A stretch of DNA of 64,000 nucleotides from Variovorax sp. PAMC 28711 (lineage in GTDB: Bacteria; Pseudomonadota; Gammaproteobacteria; Burkholderiales; Burkholderiaceae_C): contig NZ_CP014517.1 of assembly GCF_001577265.1 (NCBI RefSeq), forward strand, positions 1,665,001 through 1,729,000. The letters run 5' to 3'. Every line of letters begins with the position of its first letter. The first letter of the stretch is position 1. Made by a program: the position numbers and the translations under genes. This document shows, in pieces, positions 52,554 through 60,899 of this stretch. The notes below the pieces were generated by a model, which ran no database searches, had not been told where the DNA came from, and saw nothing but the letters and a program-made list of their open reading frames with translations.

Positions 52554-53961
52554 GAGAAAACTGTTTCCGACCGTTCTCGCCGCGGCCCTGCTCCTGGCCG
52601 GCTGTTCCCTGATTCCGACCTACGAACGTCCGGTCGCGCCGGTGCCCACCGTGTTCCCGGGCGACCCGGCGCAGCCCACGGGCACCGCCGCCGCGGCCGT
52701 CGTGTGGCAGGACTTCTTCGTCGATCCGCGCCTCGCGAAACTGATCGAGACCGCGCTGGTCAACAACCGCGACCTGCGGGTGTCGGTGCTCAACATCGAG
52801 CAAGCCCGCGCGCAGTTCCAGATCCAGCGTTCGTCATTGTTCCCGGCCGTGGGCGTGTCCGGCAGCGGCTCGCGCTCCAGCCCCAATCCATTCGCGGGTT
52901 TCAGCAGCGACATTCCCAGCGTGGCATCGCAATACTCGGTCAACCTCGGAATCACCGCCTGGGAGCTCGATTTCTTCGGCCGCATCCGCAGCTTGAAGGA
53001 CACGGCGCTCGCGCAATACCTCGCCACCGAAGAGTCGCGCAAGGCTGCGCAGATCAGCCTGATCGCCGCCGTGGCGAACGGCTGGCTCACCCTGATCGCC
53101 GACGACGAACTGCTGGAGATCACGAAACAGACGCTCGGGACGCGCGACGAATCGGTGCGCCTCACCAAACTGCGCTTCGAGAACGGCGTGTCGTCCGAGA
53201 TCGACTTCCAACTGGCCAATTCGCTCGCCGAAACGGCGCGTGCGTCGTACGCGCAGCAACAACGCCTGCGGTTGCAGGACGAAAACGCACTCGCGCTGCT
53301 GCTCGGCGCCCCGGTGCCCCCAGAAGCCACTGCGGGCGGCGTCGCCGGACTCGACGGCGTGAAGCCGATGCCCGACGTGCCGGCCGGTCTGCCGTCCGAC
53401 CTCCTGACCGAGCGCCCGGACATCCGCGCGGCCGAGCAGCAGCTGCTTGCCGCCAATGCCAACATCGGCGCAGCGCGGGCGGCGTTCTTCCCGCGCATCT
53501 CGCTGACCAGTTCCATCGGCACCGCGAGCAGCGAGTTTTCGAACCTGTTTTCGGCAGGCACCAAGGCGTGGTCGTTCGCACCGCAGATCACGTTGCCGAT
53601 TTTCGACGCAGGTCGCAATCAGGCCGGACTCGACTCGGCACGTGCAGGCCGCGAGATCGCGGTCGCACAATACGAGAAGTCGATCCAGTCAGCGTTCCGC
53701 GAAGTGGCAGACAGCCTCGCCGGACGCGCGACGCTCGGCGAGCAGTACCGCGCGACGCAGGCACAGGCCACAGCCGAAGGCACGCGTTTCCGCCTGTCCG
53801 ACCTGCGTTACCGCAACGGCATTGCCAGTGCGCTCGACTTGCTCGACGCGCAACGCTCGCAATTCACGGCGCAACAGGCCGCGGTGCAGGTGCACCTGCT
53901 GCAGCTGCAGAACCAGGTCACGCTGTACAAGGCGCTCGGGGGCGGCTGGGCTGCGCGTTGA
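52546..53961 (+). CDS. Outer-membrane efflux channel lipoprotein (OprM/TtgC type)
   Basis: A 471-residue TolC-like channel with lipobox LLLAGC (Cys20). Repeated OEP helices include VNLGITAWELDFFGRIRSLK, RPDIRAAEQQLLAANANIGA and TLPIFDAGRNQAGLDSARA. It starts inside the pump gene end (eight-base overlap), completing the tripartite operon. GAGGAAGAAAAAC gives a ribosome site. Confidence 0.95.
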   Translation: MHKRKLFPTVLAAALLLAGCSLIPTYERPVAPVPTVFPGDPAQPTGTAAAAVVWQDFFVDPRLAKLIETALVNNRDLRVSVLNIEQARAQFQIQRSSLFPAVGVSGSGSRSSPNPFAGFSSDIPSVASQYSVNLGITAWELDFFGRIRSLKDTALAQYLATEESRKAAQISLIAAVANGWLTLIADDELLEITKQTLGTRDESVRLTKLRFENGVSSEIDFQLANSLAETARASYAQQQRLRLQDENALALLLGAPVPPEATAGGVAGLDGVKPMPDVPAGLPSDLLTERPDIRAAEQQLLAANANIGAARAAFFPRISLTSSIGTASSEFSNLFSAGTKAWSFAPQITLPIFDAGRNQAGLDSARAGREIAVAQYEKSIQSAFREVADSLAGRATLGEQYRATQAQATAEGTRFRLSDLRYRNGIASALDLLDAQRSQFTAQQAAVQVHLLQLQNQVTLYKALGGGWAAR

Positions 53962-53985
53962 GGCCGGACGGGGCGTCCCTATAAT
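53958..53985 (+). promoter_or_regulatory. Sigma-70-type promoter for the cytochrome gene
   Basis: TTGAGG, 16 bases, TATAAT: a perfect -10 box and a four-of-six -35 box, 41 bases before the cytochrome start. The -35 overlaps the end of the channel gene, which marks the start of a separate transcript. Confidence 0.65.
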
Positions 53986-54026
53986 CCCCGGTTGATTAGA
54001 AAAAAGCCCCCGATTTTGAGGACGCC

Positions 54027-54677
54027 ATGAGCGCAGACCCGCACTACCAGGCCACAGAAGACGCCCACACCGGCCCGATCAAGAATCCCAAACAGCTGCT
54101 GCTGGCGGTATTTTTCTCGTTCATCGTTCCGATCCTGATCATCGTGGGCCTCGTGTCGTACGTGGTATCGGGGACGCATCCGGCGGGCACGGCGGAAGGC
54201 GACACCATGTCGCTCTACGGCGTGTCCAAGGACGGACGCGATCGCGAAGTCGCCGAGCGTCTCAAGCGTGTCGGCGCCATCGAGATCCGCGATGCGAACC
54301 GCGAACTCGCCGCCGGCGAAACGGTGTTCAAGGCGCAATGCGTGACCTGCCACGGCGCACCCGGCATTCCCGGCGCACCGCACCTGAACGACGCAACGGC
54401 TTGGGGCCCACGCATCGGCCAGGGCTACATCGTGCTGCTGGACCACGCACTCAAAGGCAAGGGCGCGATGCCGGCCCAGGGTGGCGGCGACTATGAAGAC
54501 ATCGAGATCGGCCGCGCGGTGGTTTACATGGCCAACGCGGGCGGCGCCAAATTTCCGGTGCCTGACCGTCCTGCCGCGGGTGCCGCCGCACCCGAAGGGA
54601 CTGCCTCGGGTGCTGCACCGGCTGCGGCGTCGGCTGCACCTGCAACCATGACCCCGGCCAGCACCGCCGCCAAATAA
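54027..54677 (+). CDS. Membrane-anchored cytochrome c5-type protein
   Basis: A 216-residue protein with one N-terminal membrane anchor (LLLAVFFSFIVPILIIVGLV, residues 24-43) and a periplasmic class I c-type domain. CVTCH (Cys105, Cys108, His109) binds haem covalently and KGKGAMPAQGG gives the Met ligand, the c5 pattern. A 45-residue Ala/Pro tail ends the protein. It is an electron carrier of the respiratory chain; such proteins are common as single genes in this order. Confidence 0.9.
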   Translation: MSADPHYQATEDAHTGPIKNPKQLLLAVFFSFIVPILIIVGLVSYVVSGTHPAGTAEGDTMSLYGVSKDGRDREVAERLKRVGAIEIRDANRELAAGETVFKAQCVTCHGAPGIPGAPHLNDATAWGPRIGQGYIVLLDHALKGKGAMPAQGGGDYEDIEIGRAVVYMANAGGAKFPVPDRPAAGAAAPEGTASGAAPAAASAAPATMTPASTAAK

Positions 54678-54696
54678 ACGACGTCGCTCCTGCGTC

Positions 54697-54726
54697 GAAA
54701 AAAGCCGGCTTCGTGCCGGCTCTTTT
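54697..54726. terminator. Rho-independent terminator, bidirectional
   Basis: AGCCGGC, loop TTCGT, GCCGGCT, then CTTTT on the plus strand, with AAAAAA before the stem giving a T tract on the minus strand. It follows the cytochrome gene and directly meets the end of the convergent DUF2946-like gene. Confidence 0.88.
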
Positions 54727-55252
54727 ACGTCTGCGCGCCAGCTGCGGGACTCATGACGAACGCAAAGCGGCCCGGCAAATCGGCCGCCTGGACCGGCTCC
54801 GGCTGCCAGCGGCCCTGCTCGATCGCTTCGGCGGCAATGCCGACATCCTGCGTGTGGACCAGCCCGAGGCCGATCGGCGAGGCGAAGTAGAGCTTGCCGT
54901 CCTCGTCCAGCAAACAGGCCGAGGGTTCGACCGGCACACCGGTGTGCGCCGTGACCGAAAAATCGTCCGCCACGCGCCAGACGAACGGTGCGGCTTCCAG
55001 TTCCACGTACACGCGCTGCGGCCCGTTCTGAAAGAACCATTGGCCGGCATCGTCATGCTCGTAGTTGCGCTGGATGAAATCGATCAGCTTGTCGTGTCGC
55101 AGCAAGGAACCTTTGGCCGTGACGAACGGGCCGGCCGCCTGCGTGCGGTCGTCACGCATATACCAGTTGCCGCGCGCATCGAGGCCGAGCCAGCCATGGC
55201 AATGCGGGACGTTGGGCCACTTGGCCAGCGCTTGTTTGACGATGTCATCCAT
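54725..55252 (-). CDS. Uncharacterised protein, DUF2946-like
   Basis: A 175-residue soluble protein starting MDDIVKQALAKWPNVPHCHG. Conserved-looking blocks are GWLGLDARGNWYMRDDRTQA and QWFFQNGPQRVYVELEAAPF, which I associate with a Burkholderiales family labelled DUF2946; the label is from memory. No catalytic motif or membrane segment is visible. It follows the YheT-type hydrolase gene after 39 bases on the same strand. Confidence 0.7.
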   Translation of the reverse strand: MDDIVKQALAKWPNVPHCHGWLGLDARGNWYMRDDRTQAAGPFVTAKGSLLRHDKLIDFIQRNYEHDDAGQWFFQNGPQRVYVELEAAPFVWRVADDFSVTAHTGVPVEPSACLLDEDGKLYFASPIGLGLVHTQDVGIAAEAIEQGRWQPEPVQAADLPGRFAFVMSPAAGAQT

Positions 55253-55291
55253 CGCGCGATTTTGCCGCCGACCGGCAGACCACGCCGTCGG

Positions 55292-56284
55292 TCAAAGCCC
55301 TGATTGCGCGGCCAGCCAGCCGCCCACGCGCGCCGGCATGCCGCGCACGTGGCCGGGTGGAAGCCCGAGCGGGAAGCCGACGTGCCCGCCGTGTCTCGGC
55401 TGCCACAGCGTCACATGCGATCCGACATCGGCCTGCCGCGGCAGGCTGGCGCCGGGCACGAACGGATCGTTCAGCGCGTTCACCACCAGCGTCGGGATAC
55501 GGATCATCTGCAGGTGCGGCTTGGCCGAGCCGCGTCGCCAGTAGTCGTCGGTGTCCCTGAAGCCATGCAGCGGCGCGGTGAACACATTGTCGAAGGCATG
55601 CAGGTCGCGCGCCGCCATCAGCGTGTCGCGGTCGAACAGACCCGGATGCTGCGCCAGCTTGGCGAGCGCCTTCGGCTTCATGGTCTGCAGGAACATGCGC
55701 GTGTAGACCAGCTTGTTGAAGCCACGCCCGATGGCTTCGCCGCCGGCGGCCAGATCGACCGGGGCCGAGACGGCAGCCACGGCCGATGCGATCTTCGCGG
55801 CCTCGGTGCCGGCCTCTTCCGCCCAGCGCAGCAACGCATTGCCGCCGAGCGACACGCCAGCCACCAGCATCGGCCCGCCGCCCGACGCGTCGTGCTGCGC
55901 GCGCAGGCGTCCGAGGATCCAGCCGATCTCTTCGTAGTCGCCCGAGTGGTAGGCGCGTGGCGCGAGGTTCAGCTCACCGCTGCAACCGCGGAAATGCGGC
56001 ACCGCGAAGGCCATGCCGCGGGCGGCGGCAAAACCGGCGAACGCCTCGGCGTAATGACTGTGCGACGAGCCTTCGAGGCCGTGGAAGAGCACGAGCAGCG
56101 GGCGCGCACCGGGGCCGAGGGCGTCGACGTGGTCGACATCGATGAAGTCGCCGTCGGGCGCCGTCCAGCGTTCGCGCCGGTACGCAGGCAACGGCCCTTC
56201 GCTGCGGCGCGCATAAAGAGCAGGCCAGATGGTCTGCAGGTTGCCGCCGGGCAACCAGCGCGGCGCCAGGTAATCGTCGTCCAT
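55292..56284 (-). CDS. YheT family alpha/beta hydrolase
   Basis: A 330-residue hydrolase. LAPRWLPGGNLQTIWPALYA is the YheT start, followed by LLVLFHGLEGSSHSHYAEAF, HFRGCSGELNLAPRAYHSGD and the nucleophile elbow VAGVSLGGNALL (Ser145). The late Asp (NALNDPFVPG) and His (RHGGHVGFP) complete the triad. The substrate is unknown; the family acts on small esters or lipids. The NTF2-like gene lies eight bases upstream. Confidence 0.9.
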   Translation of the reverse strand: MDDDYLAPRWLPGGNLQTIWPALYARRSEGPLPAYRRERWTAPDGDFIDVDHVDALGPGARPLLVLFHGLEGSSHSHYAEAFAGFAAARGMAFAVPHFRGCSGELNLAPRAYHSGDYEEIGWILGRLRAQHDASGGGPMLVAGVSLGGNALLRWAEEAGTEAAKIASAVAAVSAPVDLAAGGEAIGRGFNKLVYTRMFLQTMKPKALAKLAQHPGLFDRDTLMAARDLHAFDNVFTAPLHGFRDTDDYWRRGSAKPHLQMIRIPTLVVNALNDPFVPGASLPRQADVGSHVTLWQPRHGGHVGFPLGLPPGHVRGMPARVGGWLAAQSGL

Positions 56285-56292
56285 GGCGCGTT

Positions 56293-56739
56293 TCAGTGCA
56301 GGGTTTGCGGCGCTTCGCCGACTGCATCGGGTTCGCGCGCACTGCCGGGGCTCGCGTGATGCGCCACCATGCGCCAGCCCTGCGGCGTCTTGTGATAGAC
56401 GTTGGTCGCCAGCACGAAGGCATGGCGCGCGCCTTCGGTCGTGAGCACCTCGATGCGCTCCAGCACGTTGTGCACCGCGCTCGCGATGGATTCGACTTTG
56501 CGCACCCGCGCCGGCGTGGCGTGGATCGCGCCGTTGGCGAACATTTGCTCGAACGCCGCGCGGATCGCGACCGTGCCGACCAGCCGCGGGCCGCCGGGAT
56601 GCACGCAGAACACCTCGTCGTCGTCCGACCAGACGCCCATCAGCGCGTCGATGTCGCCGCGTTGCAGGGCCTCGTAGAACGCGGCTTCGATGTCGTCGGC
56701 GGTGTCGCCGAGTGCGGCGACGTTCTTGGTCTTGGGCAT
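56293..56739 (-). CDS. NTF2-like (SnoaL/ketosteroid isomerase-type) protein
   Basis: A 148-residue protein with the cone-shaped NTF2 fold signature: DIEAAFYEALQRGDIDALMG, VWSDDDEVFCVHPGGPRLVG and GWRMVAHHASPG at the end. Members are small-ligand binders or isomerases, and many have no known role. It precedes the YheT gene by eight bases and may share its transcript. Confidence 0.85.
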   Translation of the reverse strand: MPKTKNVAALGDTADDIEAAFYEALQRGDIDALMGVWSDDDEVFCVHPGGPRLVGTVAIRAAFEQMFANGAIHATPARVRKVESIASAVHNVLERIEVLTTEGARHAFVLATNVYHKTPQGWRMVAHHASPGSAREPDAVGEAPQTLH

Positions 56740-56859
56740 GCGGCGAATTTTGCCTCGGCGCGGGCGGGGTCCTCGATTGCAACCCGCTGTGCGCCACGTC
56801 GGCGGGCCTTTATCTATGCTACCTTTCCGCCCTGTTTTCGCACTTCACGGGAGTTCTCC

Positions 56860-57474
56860 ATGACCCAGACCTTCAAACGCTTCTTTCTGATGCTGGCCGC
56901 GGCCGTCTCGCTGGCCACCCTCACCGGCTGCGGCTACAACGACTTCCAGAAGCTCGACGAGGCCAGCAAGTCGGCCTGGAGCGAGGTGGTCAACCAATAC
57001 CAGCGGCGCGCCGACCTGGTACCGAACATCGTGGCCAGCGTGAAAGGCGAAGCCGCCTTCGAGCAGGACACGCTCACCAAGGTGATCGAAGCACGCGCCA
57101 AGGCGACCTCGATCCAGGTCACGCCCGAGACGCTGAACAACCCCGAGGCCTTCAGCAAGTTCCAGCAAGCGCAGGGCGAACTGTCGAGCGCGTTGTCGCG
57201 CCTGATGGTGGTGTCCGAACAGTACCCGCAGCTCAAGGCCAACCAGGCGTTTCGCGACCTGCGCGTGACGCTCGAAGGCACCGAGAACCGCATCACCGTG
57301 GCGCGCAACCGCTACATCCAGACGGTAAACGACTACAACGTGCTGGCGCGCAGCTTCCCGACCAACCTCACCGCGAAGGTGATGGGCTACCCGCCGAAGG
57401 CCAACTTCAGCGTGCAGAACGAGGCTGAAATCTCCAGGCCGCCGACGGTCGACTTCACCGCCCCAAAGAAGTAA
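56860..57474 (+). CDS. LemA family protein
   Basis: A 204-residue lipoprotein-like protein: signal with lipobox TLTGC (Cys24), then the helical LemA domain (QYQRRADLVPNIVASVKGEA, LEGTENRITVARNRYIQTVN, YNVLARSFPTNL). LemA proteins span or attach to the inner membrane; their role is unclear, often envelope stress. Two TPM-domain genes follow on the same strand (15-base gap), a frequent grouping. Confidence 0.92.
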   Translation: MTQTFKRFFLMLAAAVSLATLTGCGYNDFQKLDEASKSAWSEVVNQYQRRADLVPNIVASVKGEAAFEQDTLTKVIEARAKATSIQVTPETLNNPEAFSKFQQAQGELSSALSRLMVVSEQYPQLKANQAFRDLRVTLEGTENRITVARNRYIQTVNDYNVLARSFPTNLTAKVMGYPPKANFSVQNEAEISRPPTVDFTAPKK

Positions 57475-57489
57475 ATCTTCAAGCCCAGC

Positions 57490-58407
57490 ATGCTCACAGC
57501 CCGCATCTGGCGTGCGCTCGCAGCGGTCTTGTTGATCGCCTTTGCCTGCGGCGGCGCGTGGGCGCAAGGCCTGCTGCCGGTGCCTGCGCTGACCGCGCGG
57601 GTGATCGACCAGACCGGCACGCTCGACGCCGCGCAACGCGACAGCCTCGAGGCGAAGCTCGCCGCGTTCGAGCAGAAGAAGGGCTCCCAAATCGTCGTGC
57701 TGATGGTGCCCACCACCGGGCCCGAAGACATCGCGAGCTTCGCCAACCGCATTGCCAACGACTGGAAGATCGGCCGCAAGGACGTCGGCGACGGCGTGCT
57801 GCTGATCGTCGCCAAAGACGATCGCAAGATGCGCATCGAAGTCGCCAAGACGCTCGAAGGCGCAGTGCCCGACCTCGCCGCGGCCCGCATCATCGACGAG
57901 CAGATGAAGCCGCGCTTTCGCGACAACGACTTTGCCGGCGGCATCGGCGCGGCGCTCGACCAGCTCACCGCACGCATCAGCGGCGAAGCGCTGCCGGAAG
58001 TGGCCGCGCGCAACGGCGGCGAGCGTGGCGGTGCACTCGGTGGCGGCCAGGGCATCGACTGGGGCGAACTCGGCATCTTCCTGTTTGTCGGCGTGCTGGT
58101 CGTGGGGCGTGTGGCGCGCTCGATTTTCGGCAACAAGCTCGGGCCACTGGTCACGGGCATCGGCGCCGGCGTGATCGCGATCGTCGTCACCTCCAGCGTG
58201 GTGCTCGCCGTGATCGCCGCCGTGGTGGCGCTGATCTTCACCCTGTTCTCCGGCGCGATCCCGCTGCCGATCGGCGGCATGGGCGGCGGCGGTGGACGGG
58301 GCGGCGGCTGGGGTGGCGGCGGATTCGGCGGCGGCTCGTCGGGTGGCGGTTTCAGTTCCGGCGGTGGCGGCAATTTCGGTGGCGGCGGCGCCTCGGGGGA
58401 CTGGTGA
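57490..58407 (+). CDS. TPM domain protein (YgcG type) with glycine-rich tail
   Basis: A 305-residue protein with a signal peptide (ALAAVLLIAFACGGAWA). A periplasmic TPM domain follows (VPALTARVIDQTGTLDAAQR, VLMVPTTGPEDIASFANRIA). One or two membrane helices lie near residues 195-255, and the tail of about 45 residues is glycine/serine-rich. This YgcG layout suggests a membrane-bound factor with an exposed flexible tail. It is co-transcribed with LemA and a second TPM gene. Confidence 0.88.
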   Translation: MLTARIWRALAAVLLIAFACGGAWAQGLLPVPALTARVIDQTGTLDAAQRDSLEAKLAAFEQKKGSQIVVLMVPTTGPEDIASFANRIANDWKIGRKDVGDGVLLIVAKDDRKMRIEVAKTLEGAVPDLAAARIIDEQMKPRFRDNDFAGGIGAALDQLTARISGEALPEVAARNGGERGGALGGGQGIDWGELGIFLFVGVLVVGRVARSIFGNKLGPLVTGIGAGVIAIVVTSSVVLAVIAAVVALIFTLFSGAIPLPIGGMGGGGGRGGGWGGGGFGGGSSGGGFSSGGGGNFGGGGASGDW

Positions 58408-58409
58408 CC

Positions 58410-58937
58410 ATGGCGCACGCAACAGGTTTCTGGGCGCGGGTCGCGCGCATCTGGCGTCACCGCTGGATCGACGAGGCCGGGGTGCGACGCGTGCTGCCCG
58501 TCGAGCTGCTTGCACGGCTCGGCCAGCGCGTGGGCGCCAGCGAGCAACGCCACAGCGGCGAGATCCGCATCTGCGTTGAAGCCGGCCTGCCGATGTCTTA
58601 CCTCTGGCGCGCGGCGCCGGCCCGCGAGCGCGCGATCATGCTGTTCGGCAAGCTGCGCGTCTGGGACACGGCCGACAACAACGGCGTGCTCATCTACCTC
58701 TTGCTGGCCGAGCATGCGATCGAGATCGTGGCCGACCGCGGCATCGACGCGCACGTGAGCGATACCGAGTGGGCTGCGATGACGCAACGCATGGGGGCCG
58801 CATTCCGCGAGCGCCGCTTTGAAGACGGGCTCACGCAGGCGCTCGAAGAAGTTTCCGCGCTGCTGGTCGCGCACTTCCCGCTGACGGACGGCGCGGCCAA
58901 CCCCAACGAGTTACCCGACACGCCTGTGGTGCTCTGA
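58410..58937 (+). CDS. TPM domain protein, cytoplasmic form
   Basis: A 175-residue TPM-fold protein without signal peptide or membrane helix: RRVLPVELLARLGQRVGASE, HSGEIRICVEAGLP and NNGVLIYLLLAEHAIEIVAD. It begins two bases after the first TPM gene, so it is coupled to it; a GTG six bases earlier would overlap. The paired exported and cytoplasmic TPM proteins with LemA are a recurrent unit of unknown function. Confidence 0.87.
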   Translation: MAHATGFWARVARIWRHRWIDEAGVRRVLPVELLARLGQRVGASEQRHSGEIRICVEAGLPMSYLWRAAPARERAIMLFGKLRVWDTADNNGVLIYLLLAEHAIEIVADRGIDAHVSDTEWAAMTQRMGAAFRERRFEDGLTQALEEVSALLVAHFPLTDGAANPNELPDTPVVL

Positions 58938-58946
58938 ACGCTCGGC

Positions 58947-59516
58947 TCAGGCGCCGTTTTCCAGCAGCCGCTGATTGATCGCGTGCGTCGCGTTCAGCTC
59001 GCGCTGCACGGCACGCGTCACCTGAGTGAGAGTGCGAAGCCGCCGGTTGCTTTCGCGCAAGCGGTCCGCGAGGCCTTTTGAGATCGCGAGCAGCAGCCGG
59101 GCCGCGGTGCCGGGGTGCGTCTGGATGAGCCCCATCAACGCGCCGCGGGACAGTGTGGCCAGCTTCAGGTCGGTGAGCGCGGTGCAGGTCGCCGAGCGTG
59201 GCGAGCCGTCGATGAGGCCCATCTCGCCGATCAGGCTGCCGGGGCCGATCATCGACACCACCACTTCTTCGCCCGTGACGCCGGTGCCGCTTTCGGCGCG
59301 CACATCGCCTTCGAGCACCAGCGCCATGTAGTCGCTGTCGTCGGACTCGCCCTCCTCCATCACGATCAGGCCGGTGCGCACGAAGACCGGTTCCATGGCG
59401 TCGATGACGCGCAGCGCCTCGTCGAATTGCAGTTCGGCCAGCGGCGCTGCGTGCATGAGCAGGCGTGCGGCGCGTTCGCGCAGATCGGTGATTTCGAGAG
59501 GATCGGTGTGAAGCAT
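58947..59516 (-). CDS. Cyclic nucleotide-binding domain protein without DNA-binding domain
   Basis: A 189-residue protein. Residues about 30-150 are a CRP-like cyclic nucleotide-binding barrel (DYMALVLEGDVRAESGTGVT, PGSLIGEMGLIDGSPRSATC). The C-terminus is a helix (RLRESNRRLRTLTQVTRAVQ) with no helix-turn-helix. The phosphate-binding cassette GEMGLIDGSPRSATC is close to the GE-x(5)-RSA consensus, so nucleotide binding is possible. The output is unknown. It is the last gene of the helicase/PdeM series (25-base gap). Confidence 0.85.
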   Translation of the reverse strand: MLHTDPLEITDLRERAARLLMHAAPLAELQFDEALRVIDAMEPVFVRTGLIVMEEGESDDSDYMALVLEGDVRAESGTGVTGEEVVVSMIGPGSLIGEMGLIDGSPRSATCTALTDLKLATLSRGALMGLIQTHPGTAARLLLAISKGLADRLRESNRRLRTLTQVTRAVQRELNATHAINQRLLENGA

Positions 59517-59541
59517 CGCAGCGGTAAGACAGGGAACAGCG

Positions 59542-60246
59542 TCAGGACGGCAAGGCCCACACCGCTGCCCCCCCGACCGCGTGAAACCGCCGCCCGGGCG
59601 CCGCTTCCATGAGCCAGCCGCCAGTGAACTCCCCGAAGGCCGGCAGCGTCGCCTGCTGCGCGTCGCTCACGAAGCACGGCATGCGCACGCTGTCGCGGCC
59701 CTTGCCGTAGAGCTTACAGGCCGGATGCAGGTGTCCAGCGAGAACGAAGTGCGTTGCGTGGGTTTGCGGGTGGTGGCAGCACGCGAAAGGGCCGAGCAGG
59801 AAGGGCTCGTCGACCACGTCGATGCAGAGCGCAGCGGGCGGATCGCCGGCGCGGCTGTCGTGGTTGCCGCGCACCAGCGTCATCGCGATGCCGGCATGGC
59901 GCGCGCGCCACGCCTCGACCGCCGGCAAGACGCTTCGGGCCGCCGCGGCATGGAGGAAGTCGCCGAGAAAAACGATGCGGTCCGGTGCGTGCTGCGCGAT
60001 GAGCAAATCGAGGCGCGACAGATTCTCCCGCGTCGTGCCGCCGGGCACCGGCTGGCCGAGCGCGCGATAGGTCGCAGCTTTTCCCAGGTGCAGATCGGCG
60101 ACGAAAAGGGTGCTGCCGGCGGGCCACCACAACGCGCGTTCGGGCAGCAGATGAAGCACCTCGCCACCCCAAAGGACATGGCATGGCGCAGCAGGAGAAA
60201 GGGAAGGCGAAAGAATGGTTTCGGTCACTGCGCGGGAGTTTCGCAA
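59542..60246 (-). CDS. pdeM: Ligase-associated DNA damage response phosphoesterase PdeM
   Basis: A 234-residue calcineurin-like metallophosphoesterase with the metal blocks LFVADLHLGKAATYRA, IVFLGDFLHAA, LVRGNHDSRAG and LAGHLHPACKLYGK. This short form is the endonuclease PdeM found with Lhr-type helicase, exonuclease and ATP-dependent ligase in a bacterial DNA-repair set. The Lhr helicase gene is present two genes upstream on the same strand, which supports the call. Confidence 0.9.
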   Translation of the reverse strand: MRNSRAVTETILSPSLSPAAPCHVLWGGEVLHLLPERALWWPAGSTLFVADLHLGKAATYRALGQPVPGGTTRENLSRLDLLIAQHAPDRIVFLGDFLHAAAARSVLPAVEAWRARHAGIAMTLVRGNHDSRAGDPPAALCIDVVDEPFLLGPFACCHHPQTHATHFVLAGHLHPACKLYGKGRDSVRMPCFVSDAQQATLPAFGEFTGGWLMEAAPGRRFHAVGGAAVWALPS

Positions 60247-60276
60247 AAGCGCCGAAACCGTGCGTGTGCCCGGGAT

Positions 60277-60825
60277 TCACGCGGCGTCCGTCGGCCCCTG
60301 CAGCACCTTGCCGTCGCCGATGAACGCTTCACCGACCAGTATCCGGAACACGGTACCCGGCAAGAAGCGGGGCACCGCCTTGGCTGACGCAAGAAACTCG
60401 ACCTGCACCGTCTTCGCCTGGCCGCGCCGGAACCCTTCCCCGGCCGCCACGAACCAGCGCGCCGAAAAGCCCTGGTTGTCGACCACCAGCGCGCAGCGGT
60501 GCACCCCTTCGGCGACAAGCCGGTCTTCCGCCGGCACGGCGGCGGGGCGCAGCGTGATCTCGACCAGCGCGTGCGGCACGAAGGCGCTGCCCTCTGCGAA
60601 ATCGGGTGGCGCCACGACGGCAGCTTCCGGCCGGCGCACCTTGCCGATCAGCCAGCCCACCACGTTGCCGATCACCGGCACCCACAGCACCATCATCAAG
60701 GTGCCGAGGTTGCGCGCGGTCGTGCCCGGGACTGCGTAGTGACGGATGACGGCGCCCAGCACCGCGACCGCCAGCAGGACGATGACGATAACCTTGCGGC
60801 GGAACTGGATGTTGGAACGGCTCAT
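60277..60825 (-). CDS. Hypothetical small membrane protein between lhr and pdeM
   Basis: A 182-residue protein. Two membrane helices lie near the N-terminus (VIVIVLLAVAVLGAVIRHYA and GTLMMVLWVPVIGNVVGWLI). A soluble part follows that looks beta-rich (HALVEITLRPAAVPAEDRLV, RCALVVDNQGFSARWFVAAG). I do not recognise a family. It is transcribed with the helicase (74-base gap) and pdeM (30-base gap). A link to DNA repair is not obvious; it may simply share the transcript. Confidence 0.7.
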   Translation of the reverse strand: MSRSNIQFRRKVIVIVLLAVAVLGAVIRHYAVPGTTARNLGTLMMVLWVPVIGNVVGWLIGKVRRPEAAVVAPPDFAEGSAFVPHALVEITLRPAAVPAEDRLVAEGVHRCALVVDNQGFSARWFVAAGEGFRRGQAKTVQVEFLASAKAVPRFLPGTVFRILVGEAFIGDGKVLQGPTDAA

Positions 60826-60899
60826 GACGGCATGGTCGCACGCCTGCGTTCGGACAACGGTGACACCGATGTCGTCGGCCGACCACCCACCCTTTGACC

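Noticed and set aside
58260..58400. GGC-rich repetitive DNA that might be a separate repeat element
   Set aside because: It is the in-frame glycine/serine-rich tail of the TPM protein.
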